Positions 27,776-35,753 of a DNA stretch of 64,000 nucleotides are shown here, piece by piece. The translations under genes were made by a program, and so were the position numbers. Origin of the DNA: Streptomyces hygroscopicus. GTDB lineage: Bacteria > Actinomycetota > Actinomycetes > Streptomycetales > Streptomycetaceae. Within the stretch, counting starts at the first letter, position 1. Each line of letters opens with the position of its first letter. The stretch is from NCBI GenBank assembly GCA_002021875.1, contig CP018627.1, forward strand, positions 11,284,001 to 11,348,000, given 5' to 3'. The notes beneath the pieces are model-generated. The model searched no databases. It had not been told where the DNA came from and worked only from the letters and a program-made list of their open reading frames with translations.

Positions 27776-28638
27776 CCGGTGTGCTGGTGACCGGTGGCAC
27801 CGGGAAGACCGGGAGCGCGCTGGCCGAACTGTTGCGCGGCAACGGCGTGCCGGTCCGGGTGGCCGGCCGCAACCCGTCTGCCGGTGATCCTGACGCGGTC
27901 CGGTTCGACTGGGGTGACCCGGCAACCCATCCGGCCGCGCTGCGCGGGATGGACCGAGTCTTCCTGGTGCCTCCGACGAACACGGTGGATCCGATGCCGC
28001 TGGTCGAGCCGTTCCTGGCCGAGGCGGAACGGCTCGGCGTGCCCCGGGTGGTGCTCCTCGGCTCCGCCATCGTGCTGCCGAACGCTCCCGGCGCGCTGGA
28101 GCTGGCCGCGCGGGTGCGGGCCCGGCCCGGGTGGTCCGTGCTGCGCGCGTCCGGGTTCATGCAGAACTTCCTGAGCACACACCCGCTGGGCGAGCGGATC
28201 CGGCGGCACGGCGAGATCCGCACCGCCGCCGGTGACGGCCGAGTCGGCTGGATCGACGCGCGGGACATCGCAGCAGCCGCCTCCGCCCTGCTGGCCGACC
28301 CCGGTGTCGAGCCTGGCGACCAGCGCGACCACCTGCTCACCGGGCCGAAGGCACTGAGCTACCGGGACGCTGCGGCGATCCTCACCGCCCGCACCGGACG
28401 GCCGGTCCGGGTGGTGCACATCGGGACCGACGAGCAGGCGGCCAACTACCGGGCCGCCGGCATGCCTGCCGAGTTCGCCGCCGCCCTCGCCGCTGTGGAG
28501 GACGGCATCAGAGCCGGTCGGGAAGATCAGGTCAGCACCGCGGTGCTGGACCTGACCGGTCGCCCGCCCCTCCCGTTCGCCGAGTTCGTCCAGGACCACG
28601 TAACCGAGTGGGCGAACATTGGGTTGCCCGCGGGCTGA
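27772..28638 (+). CDS. NmrA-like NAD(P)-binding oxidoreductase
   Basis: A 288-residue atypical short-chain dehydrogenase. It has the glycine motif VTGGTGKTGSALAELL at residues 6-21 and NmrA-type features (ARVRARPGWSVLRASGFMQNF, then WIDARDIAAAA). The family includes quinone reductases and redox-sensing regulators. It is coupled to the NTF2-like gene and likely works on the same compound. A transposase tail begins immediately after its stop. Confidence 0.88.
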   Translation: MTGVLVTGGTGKTGSALAELLRGNGVPVRVAGRNPSAGDPDAVRFDWGDPATHPAALRGMDRVFLVPPTNTVDPMPLVEPFLAEAERLGVPRVVLLGSAIVLPNAPGALELAARVRARPGWSVLRASGFMQNFLSTHPLGERIRRHGEIRTAAGDGRVGWIDARDIAAAASALLADPGVEPGDQRDHLLTGPKALSYRDAAAILTARTGRPVRVVHIGTDEQAANYRAAGMPAEFAAALAAVEDGIRAGREDQVSTAVLDLTGRPPLPFAEFVQDHVTEWANIGLPAG

Positions 28639-28639
28639 G

Positions 28640-28945
28640 CTTGTCGCGTATCCGAAGAGGTCGGAAGGGGCCTCGTCCTGGGCCACTCACCTGGTCATGC
28701 GATATCGAGCGCACGTTACGCCTGCTCAAACAGACCCTCGGCTGGACAAAGCCGAAGCTCCGCAGTTCCGAGGCGGCGGACCGCTGGACCTGGTTGGTGA
28801 TAGCCGCCCACACCCAGCTCCGGCTCGCCCGTTCGCTCACCGTCGACCTGCGGCGGCCGTGGGAGAAGAGGACCCGAGCCGAACAAACTCACCCCGGCCC
28901 GAGTCCGTCTAGGGTTCCGGAACCTGCACGCGAAGACCCTGTCTC
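28640..28945 (+). pseudogene. Transposase C-terminal fragment (IS4-like DDE)
   Basis: The frame reads DIERTLRLLKQTLGWTKPKL, then RSSEAADRWTWLVIAAHTQL, RLARSLTVDLRRPWEK and PSRVPEPAREDP. This matches the C-terminal catalytic-Glu region of a putative IS4/IS701-like DDE transposase common in Streptomyces. The upstream three quarters is absent, cut at the stop of the NmrA-like gene. The end beyond about 28945 is not recognisable. Confidence 0.7.
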
Positions 28946-29028
28946 CAGCACGTGCAGCACAACCTCCGGTCTGGGGGTGATGGGTCCCTGTCGTGCGTGT
29001 CCGCGTTCGGACTTGACGTGGTGGGTGG

Positions 29029-29955
29029 TCATCCCGTCCATCCGGTGTGGCGCAGCCAGTCCTCGAAGGTCATCAAGTCGGGGTGCAGGCGGCGCAGGAG
29101 GTTGATGTCCCGGTCTCGGGCGTAGAGATCACGGTCGGCGAAGAACTGGAACATCGCTGCGTAGTCGTGGCCGAAGTCGGGGACGGCGGCGCGCAGGTCG
29201 TCATGCGGCATCGGGATGTAGGTGCTGGGGGTGCCCGTGACCTGAGTGAAGGCAGCGGCGATTTCGTCGCCGGTGAGGCTGTCGCCGATCACCGCGAGGT
29301 CGCGGGCGCCCCAGGACTGCCAGTTGTCGAACATGTGGCAGGCGAACCAGGCGATGTCGTCGAGGGCGACGAGCGGGTAGTGGGCGGCGCCGAGGGGGAG
29401 CCTGAAGGTCAGGCCGCCCCGGCCGTCCGGTCGGGGGGTGAGTCGGTCCCGCAGGTTCTCGAAGTACGGCGCCGTGGTCAGTACCGAGACGTGGTCCGTG
29501 TACCAGCCGTCGGTCTCCTTGCGGAGCATTTCCTCCGATCGCATCAGGTCGATGTGGGCGGCGACGGCGGCTTTGCTGTCGAAGTGCGGGACGGGGTGGC
29601 CGGTCAGGGACACCGCGCTGTCCAACGAGGACCAGATGAAACGGTCCACGCCGGCCCGCTCCGCGGCGGCCAGCAAGTGCAGCCCTTGCCGATACTCGCC
29701 CACGGCGCTGCCCGTCGCGAAGAAGTCGGTGTTGGCGAACACGCGGTCGGCCTGCCCGATCACGACCTCGAGGGCCGCCGAGTCGGAGCGGACCAGTCGC
29801 ACGCGGTCGGGCGCGGTGGCGGCGAGTTCGGTGGCGTGGGCGGACTCCGGGTGGCGGGTGGGGACGGTGATGGTGGCGTCGGTGGTGGCCAACAGGTGCT
29901 GGATCACGTGGCTGCCCATGGCTCCGGTGCCGCCGACGACGAGGACGTGGGTCAT
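29029..29955 (-). CDS. NmrA-like NAD(P)-binding protein
   Basis: A 308-residue NmrA/HSCARG-type protein. The N-terminal motif VVGGTGAMGSHVIQHLL binds NAD(P), and FIWSSLDSAVSLTGHPVPHFDSKAAVAAHI (in two pieces) carries the Lys of the family. It could be a reductase or a redox sensor. Its start overlaps the stop of the deacetylase-like gene (ATGA), so they are coupled, and both are divergent from an HxlR regulator. Another, unrelated-position NmrA protein lies at 27772. Confidence 0.87.
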   Translation of the reverse strand: MTHVLVVGGTGAMGSHVIQHLLATTDATITVPTRHPESAHATELAATAPDRVRLVRSDSAALEVVIGQADRVFANTDFFATGSAVGEYRQGLHLLAAAERAGVDRFIWSSLDSAVSLTGHPVPHFDSKAAVAAHIDLMRSEEMLRKETDGWYTDHVSVLTTAPYFENLRDRLTPRPDGRGGLTFRLPLGAAHYPLVALDDIAWFACHMFDNWQSWGARDLAVIGDSLTGDEIAAAFTQVTGTPSTYIPMPHDDLRAAVPDFGHDYAAMFQFFADRDLYARDRDINLLRRLHPDLMTFEDWLRHTGWTG

Positions 29956-30776
29956 GGCGTTCTTCCCTGGTGTGTGAGGACGTGTTCGGCCACCTGGGCG
30001 TGGGTGGCAACCCAGACGTCGCCGGAGTCACGGATGTGGTCGAGGATCTGGCCGACCATGCCCGCGAGGAGCGGTCGGCCTCCGACATGGGCGTGGACGG
30101 TCAGGCGGAAGACGCCTGGGCCGGGGGCGGCGAGCATCTGGTTCAGTAGCTCACGGTGCAGGTCGCGGTAGGCGTACGGGCCGGCCGCAGTGTCGCGGAC
30201 GTCGGAGTGGTCGCTGTGCATGAGGGAGACCAGAGGACCGTGAGCGGTGGACAGGAGCTGCGGGAGGTCGTGGTCGCCGTGGTCGCCGGTCCAGCGGTAG
30301 CCGGCCTCGGCGAGCAGGTCGACAGTGTGCCTCGAACCGGTGGCGCGTGGGCTCATCCACCCCGTCGGGCGAACGCCGGTGACTCGGCGAAGGATGTCGG
30401 TGCAGCGACGGATATTGGTCCGCTCGGCATCGACATCGAGCAGCGCGGGCACCACGTCCTGGGCCCAGGAGTGTGCGGCGATCTCGTGACCCGCCTCGTG
30501 CACGGCCATGACGGTCTCAGGGTGCCGCTCGGCCACCAGTCCATTGACGCCGACGGTGGCGGGCAGGTCACCGAGGACGTCGAGCAGCCGCCAGATGCCG
30601 GTGGTGACGCCGTAATCCGCCCAGGAGGTGCTGTGCGTGTCGTCGATGCCGGACAGCGGCCACGCCGCGGCCATCGGCGCGTAGGCGGGCCAGTGCCCTG
30701 GTGACCACAGCTCTAACGCGACTGTGACCAGCGCGACGACCTTCCGCCCGCCCGGCCAGTCGATCTCTGCCTTCAT
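29952..30776 (-). CDS. Polysaccharide-deacetylase-like (PuuE-type) hydrolase
   Basis: A 274-residue NodB-homology-fold protein. The classical TFDDG motif is absent; the first strand reads VALVTVALELWSP, as in PuuE-like allantoinases. HEIAAHSW supplies the His pair, and the C-terminal HAHVGGRPLLAGM provides the late His. This points to hydrolysis of a C-N bond (amide or ureide) and not to sugar deacetylation, by family knowledge. The ATG at 30776 has AGGGGAA upstream. It is coupled to the NmrA-like gene and divergent from the HxlR regulator. Confidence 0.78.
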   Translation of the reverse strand: MKAEIDWPGGRKVVALVTVALELWSPGHWPAYAPMAAAWPLSGIDDTHSTSWADYGVTTGIWRLLDVLGDLPATVGVNGLVAERHPETVMAVHEAGHEIAAHSWAQDVVPALLDVDAERTNIRRCTDILRRVTGVRPTGWMSPRATGSRHTVDLLAEAGYRWTGDHGDHDLPQLLSTAHGPLVSLMHSDHSDVRDTAAGPYAYRDLHRELLNQMLAAPGPGVFRLTVHAHVGGRPLLAGMVGQILDHIRDSGDVWVATHAQVAEHVLTHQGRTP

Positions 30777-30823
30777 TCGGTTCCCCTGCTCGGTAGCTTC
30801 CGCCGTGACGCTAGTGAGGCGGT

Positions 30824-30843
30824 AGGTACCTCCAGGTTCCTGG
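30824..30843. promoter_or_regulatory. Adjacent palindromes in the HxlR divergent promoter
   Basis: Two touching inverted repeats, AGGTACCT (30824-30831) and CCAGG-TT-CCTGG (30832-30843), lie 21-40 bases before the HxlR start and 48-67 bases before the deacetylase start. They are probable HxlR binding sites. Confidence 0.5.
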
Positions 30844-30863
30844 CAGCGGGCTAGTGTCGGGGC

Positions 30864-31238
30864 ATGCGTGAGTACTCCGGCAGCGTCTTCCTCGCCGACT
30901 GCCCGGCTCGGCTGGCGATCGAGATCATCGCCGACAAGTGGGCGGTGGTCGCGCTGTTCGCGTTGAGCCGGGAATCGTGCAGGCACGGCGAGCTGGTCGA
31001 CCTGATCGGCGGAATCTCGCGGAAAGTGCTCACCCAGACGCTGCGGCGGTTGCAGGGGTACGGCCTGGTCGACCGCCACGCCGAGGCCGGGAAGGTCGAG
31101 TACGTGCTGACGGACTTGGGCCGGACGCTGGTGAAGCCGATCGCCGTGCTGACTGAGTGGGCTCACGAGCACGGCGCGGCCGTGGTGGGATTCCAGGAGA
31201 CAAGCGCGGCAGCCACCCATCACCACCCGACCGAGTGA
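30864..31238 (+). CDS. HxlR-family winged-helix regulator
   Basis: A 124-residue HxlR protein: CPARLAIEIIADKWAVVALFAL with the early conserved Cys, HGELVDLIGGISRKVLTQTLRRLQ as recognition helix, and YVLTDLGRTL as wing. HxlR proteins often sense electrophiles or redox state through the N-terminal Cys, here C13. It is divergent from the deacetylase/NmrA operon and probably controls it. Confidence 0.9.
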   Translation: MREYSGSVFLADCPARLAIEIIADKWAVVALFALSRESCRHGELVDLIGGISRKVLTQTLRRLQGYGLVDRHAEAGKVEYVLTDLGRTLVKPIAVLTEWAHEHGAAVVGFQETSAAATHHHPTE

Positions 31239-31634
31239 GGGCGCCCAGCTGCACGTATCAGCGCCGGGCCATTTGTGGTCCGGGAATGCAGTTATATGTC
31301 CGTCACGATGGCTGATGCTGATCACCGTCGCCTGTTGGGGTGACCTTGCGAACCGGCCCGGCCACCGGGTTCGGCGGCCGGGCCGTCGGTACGCACGATG
31401 ACACCGTCCGGCGCGGCAGCTCGTTGACCTTCACACGAACAACCTCAGCCGGACGGGAGGGGACGGCCGGCCCTGTGGATCTGTCCTCGGTGATCGGGAC
31501 GAGATCAGCCACCGGCAGCGCGGGCTCGTAGCGTTGAGGCCAGGAACCGTTGTCTTGCCTGTTGGTGTGCGCCGACGGGGTTCGAGGAATCCTCATCTGT
31601 CGTGCTGGCGCGTCTGAACCTGGAATCGGCCGTG
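31239..31634. other. Convergent intergenic region with strong hairpin
   Basis: This is 396 bases between the HxlR stop and the amidohydrolase stop. A minus-strand frame at 31303-31596 (97 codons, segment LPVADLVPITEDRSTGPAVP) is open but not recognised. The hairpin listed separately lies inside it. No other feature is supported. Confidence 0.4.
31354..31385. terminator. Perfect hairpin between convergent genes
   Basis: The 10-bp stem CGGCCCGGCC/GGCCGGGCCG with a 12-base loop lies between convergent HxlR and amidohydrolase genes. It may terminate in either direction. It is 116 bases past the HxlR stop, which is rather far. Confidence 0.4.
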
Positions 31635-32933
31635 TCAGGCTCGGGAGTGGCCCTCATCCCAGCTTGGCCGCCCGGCCCGCAACGTCCCGATGTGGTGGGA
31701 ACGGTCGACCAGGTGCGCGATGTCCACGTAGGGGTCGGCATCGAGCAACAGCGCGTCGGCAACGGATCCGACGGTGATCGTCCCCGGTGTCGTCGCCTGC
31801 TGGCCGATCTTCTCGGCCGAATGCCGGGTACCGGCCGCCAGGACCGCGGGCAGCGGCAGCCCTGCCTTTGCCAGCAATTGCAGTTCTCGCAGCAGGGCGA
31901 CGGGTGGCGAGGGCATCAACATGGCCACGTCGCTGCCCGCGGTGATCTTCACTCCCGCGTCGTGCATCAGCGCCAGCGTGCGCATCGCATAGTCGAAACG
32001 GATGTGGGAGTCCTGCGGGGAATGCCGGGGGAACTGGCGCCCGTAGATCGGGCGGCCGGTGATCTGCGGGATGTCGTCGTACGTGGCGAAACCATCATCG
32101 ACCAACTGTTGCAAATAGCCGGCCTCGCCGTTGTGCGCGATCTGCTCCCAGGTGACCAGGGTGGGGCAGTAATAGGTGTTCGTCTCCGCCAGTAGTGCGG
32201 CGACGTCGCGGGCCTCTGCGGTACTACCGGGGTCCTGCGGTTGGAAAGCGTGTTCGATGCCGTCCGCGCCGGACGCCACCGCCTCCTCCAGATCGATGCG
32301 TTCGTGGACATGCACGAGTACCTTCTTGCCCTTCTGGTGCGCGGCCGCGACGATGGCTTTGAGGGCGTCGAGGGGCAGTTTGTCCGGAGCGCCGGGCTCG
32401 CCGTCGTAGATGCACTTGATGAAGTCGACCTGATCGGCCAGCTCCAGTGCTTGACGATAGGCGACGTCGGCATTGTCGGTCTGGTAGGCGATGGGGGCAC
32501 GTGCCGGATCGTCCAGGACCGGCCAGCCCTCCACGCCGGTGAACACCGGCCCGGCGAAGAACAACCCGGCAGCCGCGTCGGTGGCCTTGTCGCGGTAGTC
32601 GCGGGCGGCGAGCTCGATCTCCAGTGGACCGCCGAGGTTGACGACGTTGGTCACCCCGGCACTCAGGAAGTCGGCGAGTAGCTGGGAGATGTACTTCGCC
32701 CGCTCGTTCTCGGGCTTGGAGTGGGCGTGCCCACTCAGATGCGTATGACTCTCCCACAGGCCCGGCACCAGGTAGCCACCCCGCGCGTCGAGCACGGGAG
32801 TGCCACCGGTCGCCGGCCGTGCGTCGGCCGCCGGCCGGATGGCGCTGAACCGTCCGTCGGTCACCACCACTTCGGCATCGGCGATCGGGGCGGCCTCCTG
32901 TCCGTCGATGACGGTCACGTTACGAATGATCAT
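31635..32933 (-). CDS. Metal-dependent amidohydrolase (imidazolonepropionase-like)
   Basis: A 432-residue amidohydrolase. The metal motif ESHTHLSGH holds H63 and H65, later ligands appear in VHVHERID and DGIEHAF, and ITAGSDVAML carries the catalytic Asp. A Lys in DFIKCIYDGE may be the bridging carbamate. These enzymes hydrolyse amide, peptide or cyclic imide bonds. The ATG at 32933 has AAGGAG six bases upstream. It is divergent from a MarR regulator, with three near-identical palindromes between them, so expression is probably tightly repressed until an inducer appears. Confidence 0.87.
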   Translation of the reverse strand: MIIRNVTVIDGQEAAPIADAEVVVTDGRFSAIRPAADARPATGGTPVLDARGGYLVPGLWESHTHLSGHAHSKPENERAKYISQLLADFLSAGVTNVVNLGGPLEIELAARDYRDKATDAAAGLFFAGPVFTGVEGWPVLDDPARAPIAYQTDNADVAYRQALELADQVDFIKCIYDGEPGAPDKLPLDALKAIVAAAHQKGKKVLVHVHERIDLEEAVASGADGIEHAFQPQDPGSTAEARDVAALLAETNTYYCPTLVTWEQIAHNGEAGYLQQLVDDGFATYDDIPQITGRPIYGRQFPRHSPQDSHIRFDYAMRTLALMHDAGVKITAGSDVAMLMPSPPVALLRELQLLAKAGLPLPAVLAAGTRHSAEKIGQQATTPGTITVGSVADALLLDADPYVDIAHLVDRSHHIGTLRAGRPSWDEGHSRA

Positions 32934-32962
32934 GAATTTCTCCTTATTTGGCGGCCCAACTA

Positions 32963-33023
32963 CATAGGCTCCTATGCATCGAACTGTATAGGTGCCTATG
33001 CAGTTGGTCAATAGGAACCTATA
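32963..33023. promoter_or_regulatory. Three MarR operators in tandem
   Basis: Three palindromes of the form ATAGG-N2-CCTAT: CATAGGCTCCTATG (32963-32976), TATAGGTGCCTATG (32987-33000) and AATAGGAACCTATA (33010-33023). Their centres are 24 and 23 bases apart, about two helical turns, so bound dimers would lie on roughly one face. The third overlaps the probable -10 of marR. Confidence 0.85.
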
Positions 33024-33025
33024 CA
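33020..33025 (+). promoter_or_regulatory. Probable -10 element of marR (leaderless transcript)
   Basis: TATACA ends 8 bases before the A of the marR ATG, and there is no ribosome binding site between. This spacing predicts a transcript starting at or within a base or two of the start codon. The element overlaps the third operator, consistent with autorepression. No clear -35 was found. Confidence 0.45.
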
Positions 33026-33033
33026 CTTGACGC

Positions 33034-33543
33034 ATGACGCACTCCAGGTTCGGCTCCGTGCCCGCCGCGTTGATCAACATCGCCTCGCGTGCGTTGTCCC
33101 GGATCAACGACCGGCGACTGCGGCCGCTGGGGTTGACTTTCGCGCAGATGCCCGTGCTGGCGGCGCTGAGCAAGGCCGACGCGCTCTCCCAGAAGGAATT
33201 GGCGGGGCTGGCCCGGATCGAGCAGCCGTCCATGGCCCAGCTGCTCGCCCGGATGGACCGCGACGGCCTCATCCGGCGCACCCCCGCCCAGCATGATCGA
33301 CGGGTCAGCCTGATCTCACTGACCGAGACCGGACTGGCAAAGCTCACACAGGTGCACTCGGCGTTGTCCGAGACCAACGATCAGGCGTTGCGAGGCTTCA
33401 GCGCCGAAGAAATCGATCTCCTTGTGGACCTGCTGAGAAGGCTTGTCGCCAATCTCGAGGAGAATCTGGCCGACAGTGCGTCGGATGCCGCAGCGACGGG
33501 TCCCGCATCCACCGAGGATCGTGTGCCCGACCACCGGTGCTGA
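33034..33543 (+). CDS. MarR-family regulator
   Basis: A 169-residue MarR protein with a dimerising N-terminal helix, the winged helix ALSQKELAGLARIEQPSMAQLLARMDRDGLIRRTPAQHDRR (in two pieces, about residues 52-90), and a C-terminal helix. The Asp-Arg-Arg wing tip is intact. The ATG at 33034 has no ribosome site and follows a -10 element directly. It is divergent from the amidohydrolase and almost certainly binds the three operators between them. Confidence 0.9.
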   Translation: MTHSRFGSVPAALINIASRALSRINDRRLRPLGLTFAQMPVLAALSKADALSQKELAGLARIEQPSMAQLLARMDRDGLIRRTPAQHDRRVSLISLTETGLAKLTQVHSALSETNDQALRGFSAEEIDLLVDLLRRLVANLEENLADSASDAAATGPASTEDRVPDHRC

Positions 33544-33829
33544 TCGGGCGGCAAGCGAAGTCGACGAGGTCCGGCGTCGACCGCGCCCACGACAACTGAG
33601 CGCCAGGCTGTCCAACTCGGGCGCTCGACTTGCGCTGATGAGCGACAACTGTGAGGTGCCCGCGGTGAGCGGCCTGCGGTGGCGGCCTCGCCGGATCTGC
33701 ACGCCAGGTACGAGACCGACGCCGGAACGTACGCGACGTGGGCCCACGTGCCTCGTATGCGGGCTGCACGTTCTCCGGCCATGCTCAGTACGTGGCGTCC
33801 GGCCGGGTAGTGAGCGGTAATGTGCGCAA

Positions 33830-34504
33830 GTGACTGACGTGATCATCCTTCACGGAGCCTGGCACCAGCCCGCTCACTACGCCGAACTTGCCGATCTGCT
33901 GCGCGCCCGGGATCTGTCCGTGGAGGTGCCCGACCTCTACGAGCTGTCGCTCGCCGAGAGCACCGCGAAGGTCGAGGCCATCGTCTCGGGCTCGTCGGAG
34001 CCGTCGGTGGTGGTGGGGCATTCGTTCGGGGGTGTCACCGCTGGGACGGTGCGTGGTGCTGACGCGTTGATCTTCCTCAACAGCTGGATTCTCGACGTCG
34101 GTGAATCCCCGGCCAAAGTGCTCGCGGAGACCCCTGGCGAGCCCGGCGAGGGGTTGCTCGCGCTGCCGGACGCGGACGGGCGGCTTTGCCTGGACCCGGA
34201 CGATGCCCGGGCGAAGCTCTACGGCGACGTCGACGAACCGGCGGCCACGCGTGCGGTGGAGTTGCTGCGTCCGGAACCTCCGTCGATCTTCGACGCCACA
34301 CCTACTCGCGTGAGTTGGCGGGAGACCCCGTCGATCTACCTCCGCGGGCAGCAGGACCGGACCATCGCGACTCCCCTTCCGGACCGCTTCGCCGGGCGTT
34401 GCTCTCGCACGGAAATGTGGGACACCGGCCACTCGCCCTACCTGAGCCGCCCGGCCGCCGTGGCCGACCTGATCCAGCGTCAGCGAGCGGGCGACGGCAA
34501 TTGA
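33830..34504 (+). CDS. Alpha/beta hydrolase (EstA/lipase-like)
   Basis: A 224-residue alpha/beta hydrolase with no signal peptide. The oxyanion motif is LHGAWHQPAHY near the start, the nucleophile elbow is VVGHSFGGVTAG (Ser), and the late His is in DTGHSPYLSRP; the acid may be D in RGQQDRTIA. It groups with esterases of the salicylate-esterase/pyrethroid-hydrolase type by its opening motif. The start is GTG at 33830, giving MTDVIILHGAW. It stands alone; the 286 bases before it hold no gene. Confidence 0.85.
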   Translation: MTDVIILHGAWHQPAHYAELADLLRARDLSVEVPDLYELSLAESTAKVEAIVSGSSEPSVVVGHSFGGVTAGTVRGADALIFLNSWILDVGESPAKVLAETPGEPGEGLLALPDADGRLCLDPDDARAKLYGDVDEPAATRAVELLRPEPPSIFDATPTRVSWRETPSIYLRGQQDRTIATPLPDRFAGRCSRTEMWDTGHSPYLSRPAAVADLIQRQRAGDGN

Positions 34505-34860
34505 GCCCGAACCGAGGTGTCGTTGGCGTGCCCAGGTCAGGAAGTCTCGGGCGGGATAGGTGGATTCGGCCCGGCCGCTGGTATCCCGTTGGCGGTGACA
34601 CTGACCTGCGGCAACCGGTTCCGGCACGGGTGGGTGAGCCGGCGGCGGCAAATGTGGAGGCGCCGGCCGGATTATGGAACCCCCACACGGTCCGGCCGGG
34701 ACGATTTCCCGGCGGAGGCAGGATCTTCATATTTGTGCGTTTGTTGTGGCATCTGACGCTACATATCTGTCCTTGTTCCTCCTCGTTCCGCACACTGGCA
34801 ACGAACTGGACGACACGAACACCGTGATCGTTCGAGAAGGATCTAGGGGGATGATCAACT
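34505..34860. other. Intergenic region, no gene recognised
   Basis: This is 356 bases between an alpha/beta hydrolase and a secreted protein. Two CCGGCCGG octamers (34663-34670, 34692-34699) could pair as a hairpin with a 21-base loop. The stretch after 34725 is more A/T-rich and presumably holds the promoter of the secreted-protein gene. Confidence 0.4.
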
Positions 34861-35355
34861 GTGAACTCACCCAAAGGCTTAGCCGCGTTGGCGGCGGCCA
34901 CGGTGCACTCGCCCGAGCGCCTTATTCCTGCCGTCGGTGCGGCGATCCTGCTTGTCAGCGGTGTGGTCGCGCCTGCAGCTCACGCCGCCCCGGCAAAGCC
35001 GATGGACGTCCGCTACCGGCTCGACGCATGCTTTACGGGGGCCTGCGGCAGTGCGACGTTCACGTTCAAGAGCAACGGCTCGCAAGCAACGAACGTCGAC
35101 ATGTCCGTGAAGGACAACAAGTGCGACAGCCACCCGGTCTACCTCCGCTTCCGCGTCTACGAGGGGGACGGCGGGTACTGGAGGACGGGCAAGCGATGGA
35201 ACAGTAGCGGGTGCGACGCCAACTACGCCCAGTGGCACAACAAGCACATCAACGCGGAATGGCGGATCTACGCGTTGCGGGTCGAGGTCTGCGTGGACGA
35301 CTGGGGTACTGACACCTGCCGCGCTTCGTCTCCTGTCTACAACCCGTACTTCTGA
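34861..35355 (+). CDS. Small secreted Cys-containing protein, unknown function
   Basis: A 164-residue protein with an N-terminal hydrophobic stretch (LIPAVGAAILLVSGVVAPAA) and signal-peptidase site AHA-AP near residue 43. The mature part of about 120 residues is beta-rich and has six Cys (DACFTGACGS, NKCDSH, SGCDAN, VCVDDWGTDTC), enough for three disulfides. I do not recognise the family, although the compact disulfide-bonded form resembles Streptomyces secreted inhibitors and sensing proteins. The GTG at 34861 follows a GGGGG run at ten bases. Confidence 0.72.
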   Translation: MNSPKGLAALAAATVHSPERLIPAVGAAILLVSGVVAPAAHAAPAKPMDVRYRLDACFTGACGSATFTFKSNGSQATNVDMSVKDNKCDSHPVYLRFRVYEGDGGYWRTGKRWNSSGCDANYAQWHNKHINAEWRIYALRVEVCVDDWGTDTCRASSPVYNPYF

Positions 35356-35401
35356 GCGCACGCACGTCTGCCTATCAAGACCCAGGGGCCTCACCGGCCG
35401 G

Positions 35402-35430
35402 GCAGCGCGGCGGGATCGGGGCCGCGCTGC
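35402..35430. terminator. Perfect hairpin after the secreted-protein gene
   Basis: The 10-bp stem GCAGCGCGGC/GCCGCGCTGC with a 9-base loop begins 46 bases past the stop at 35355. It could end the secreted-protein transcript, but it overlaps the start of the membrane-protein fragment. Confidence 0.45.
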
Positions 35431-35753
35431 ATCTGCTGTTCTACTGGGGCTCCGGGGTGCCCGCGGTCGCCGTCGGCCCGCTGACCACCTGGATGCCGCT
35501 CACCCGCGGGGTGACCGGGCTCAGCTGGGCCGGCGCTGCCCTGACCGTGCTCGCCCTGCCGGCCACGTTCTGGTTCTCCTTCCCGGCGCGGCAGCGCCGC
35601 ACGGAGGCGCGTCCCCCCGGCCGCGTCAGGCGTCGATCACCAGGTCCTCCAGGGGCGTTGAGCAGCACAGCAGGATCTTGTTCCGCGCCACGTCCCCGGG
35701 GCGGAGGCCGCCGCCCGGCCGCATGTCGACGGTCCCCTTCTCCAGGGTGGTGA
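35415..35753 (+). pseudogene. C-terminal fragment of an integral membrane protein
   Basis: The frame from about 35415 gives GAALHLLFYWGSGVPAVAVG, then LSWAGAALTVLALPATFWFS, two hydrophobic segments with near-complete G/C at third positions up to about 35625, ending in basic residues. No start is present in a sensible place, and the frame then runs into the antisense of the reductase gene. It looks like the tail of a lost membrane protein. The family is not identified. Confidence 0.45.

Noticed and set aside
31303..31596. 97-codon minus-strand frame between convergent genes
   Set aside because: No family, no convincing ribosome site, and it contains a strong hairpin; kept only as an unassigned region.
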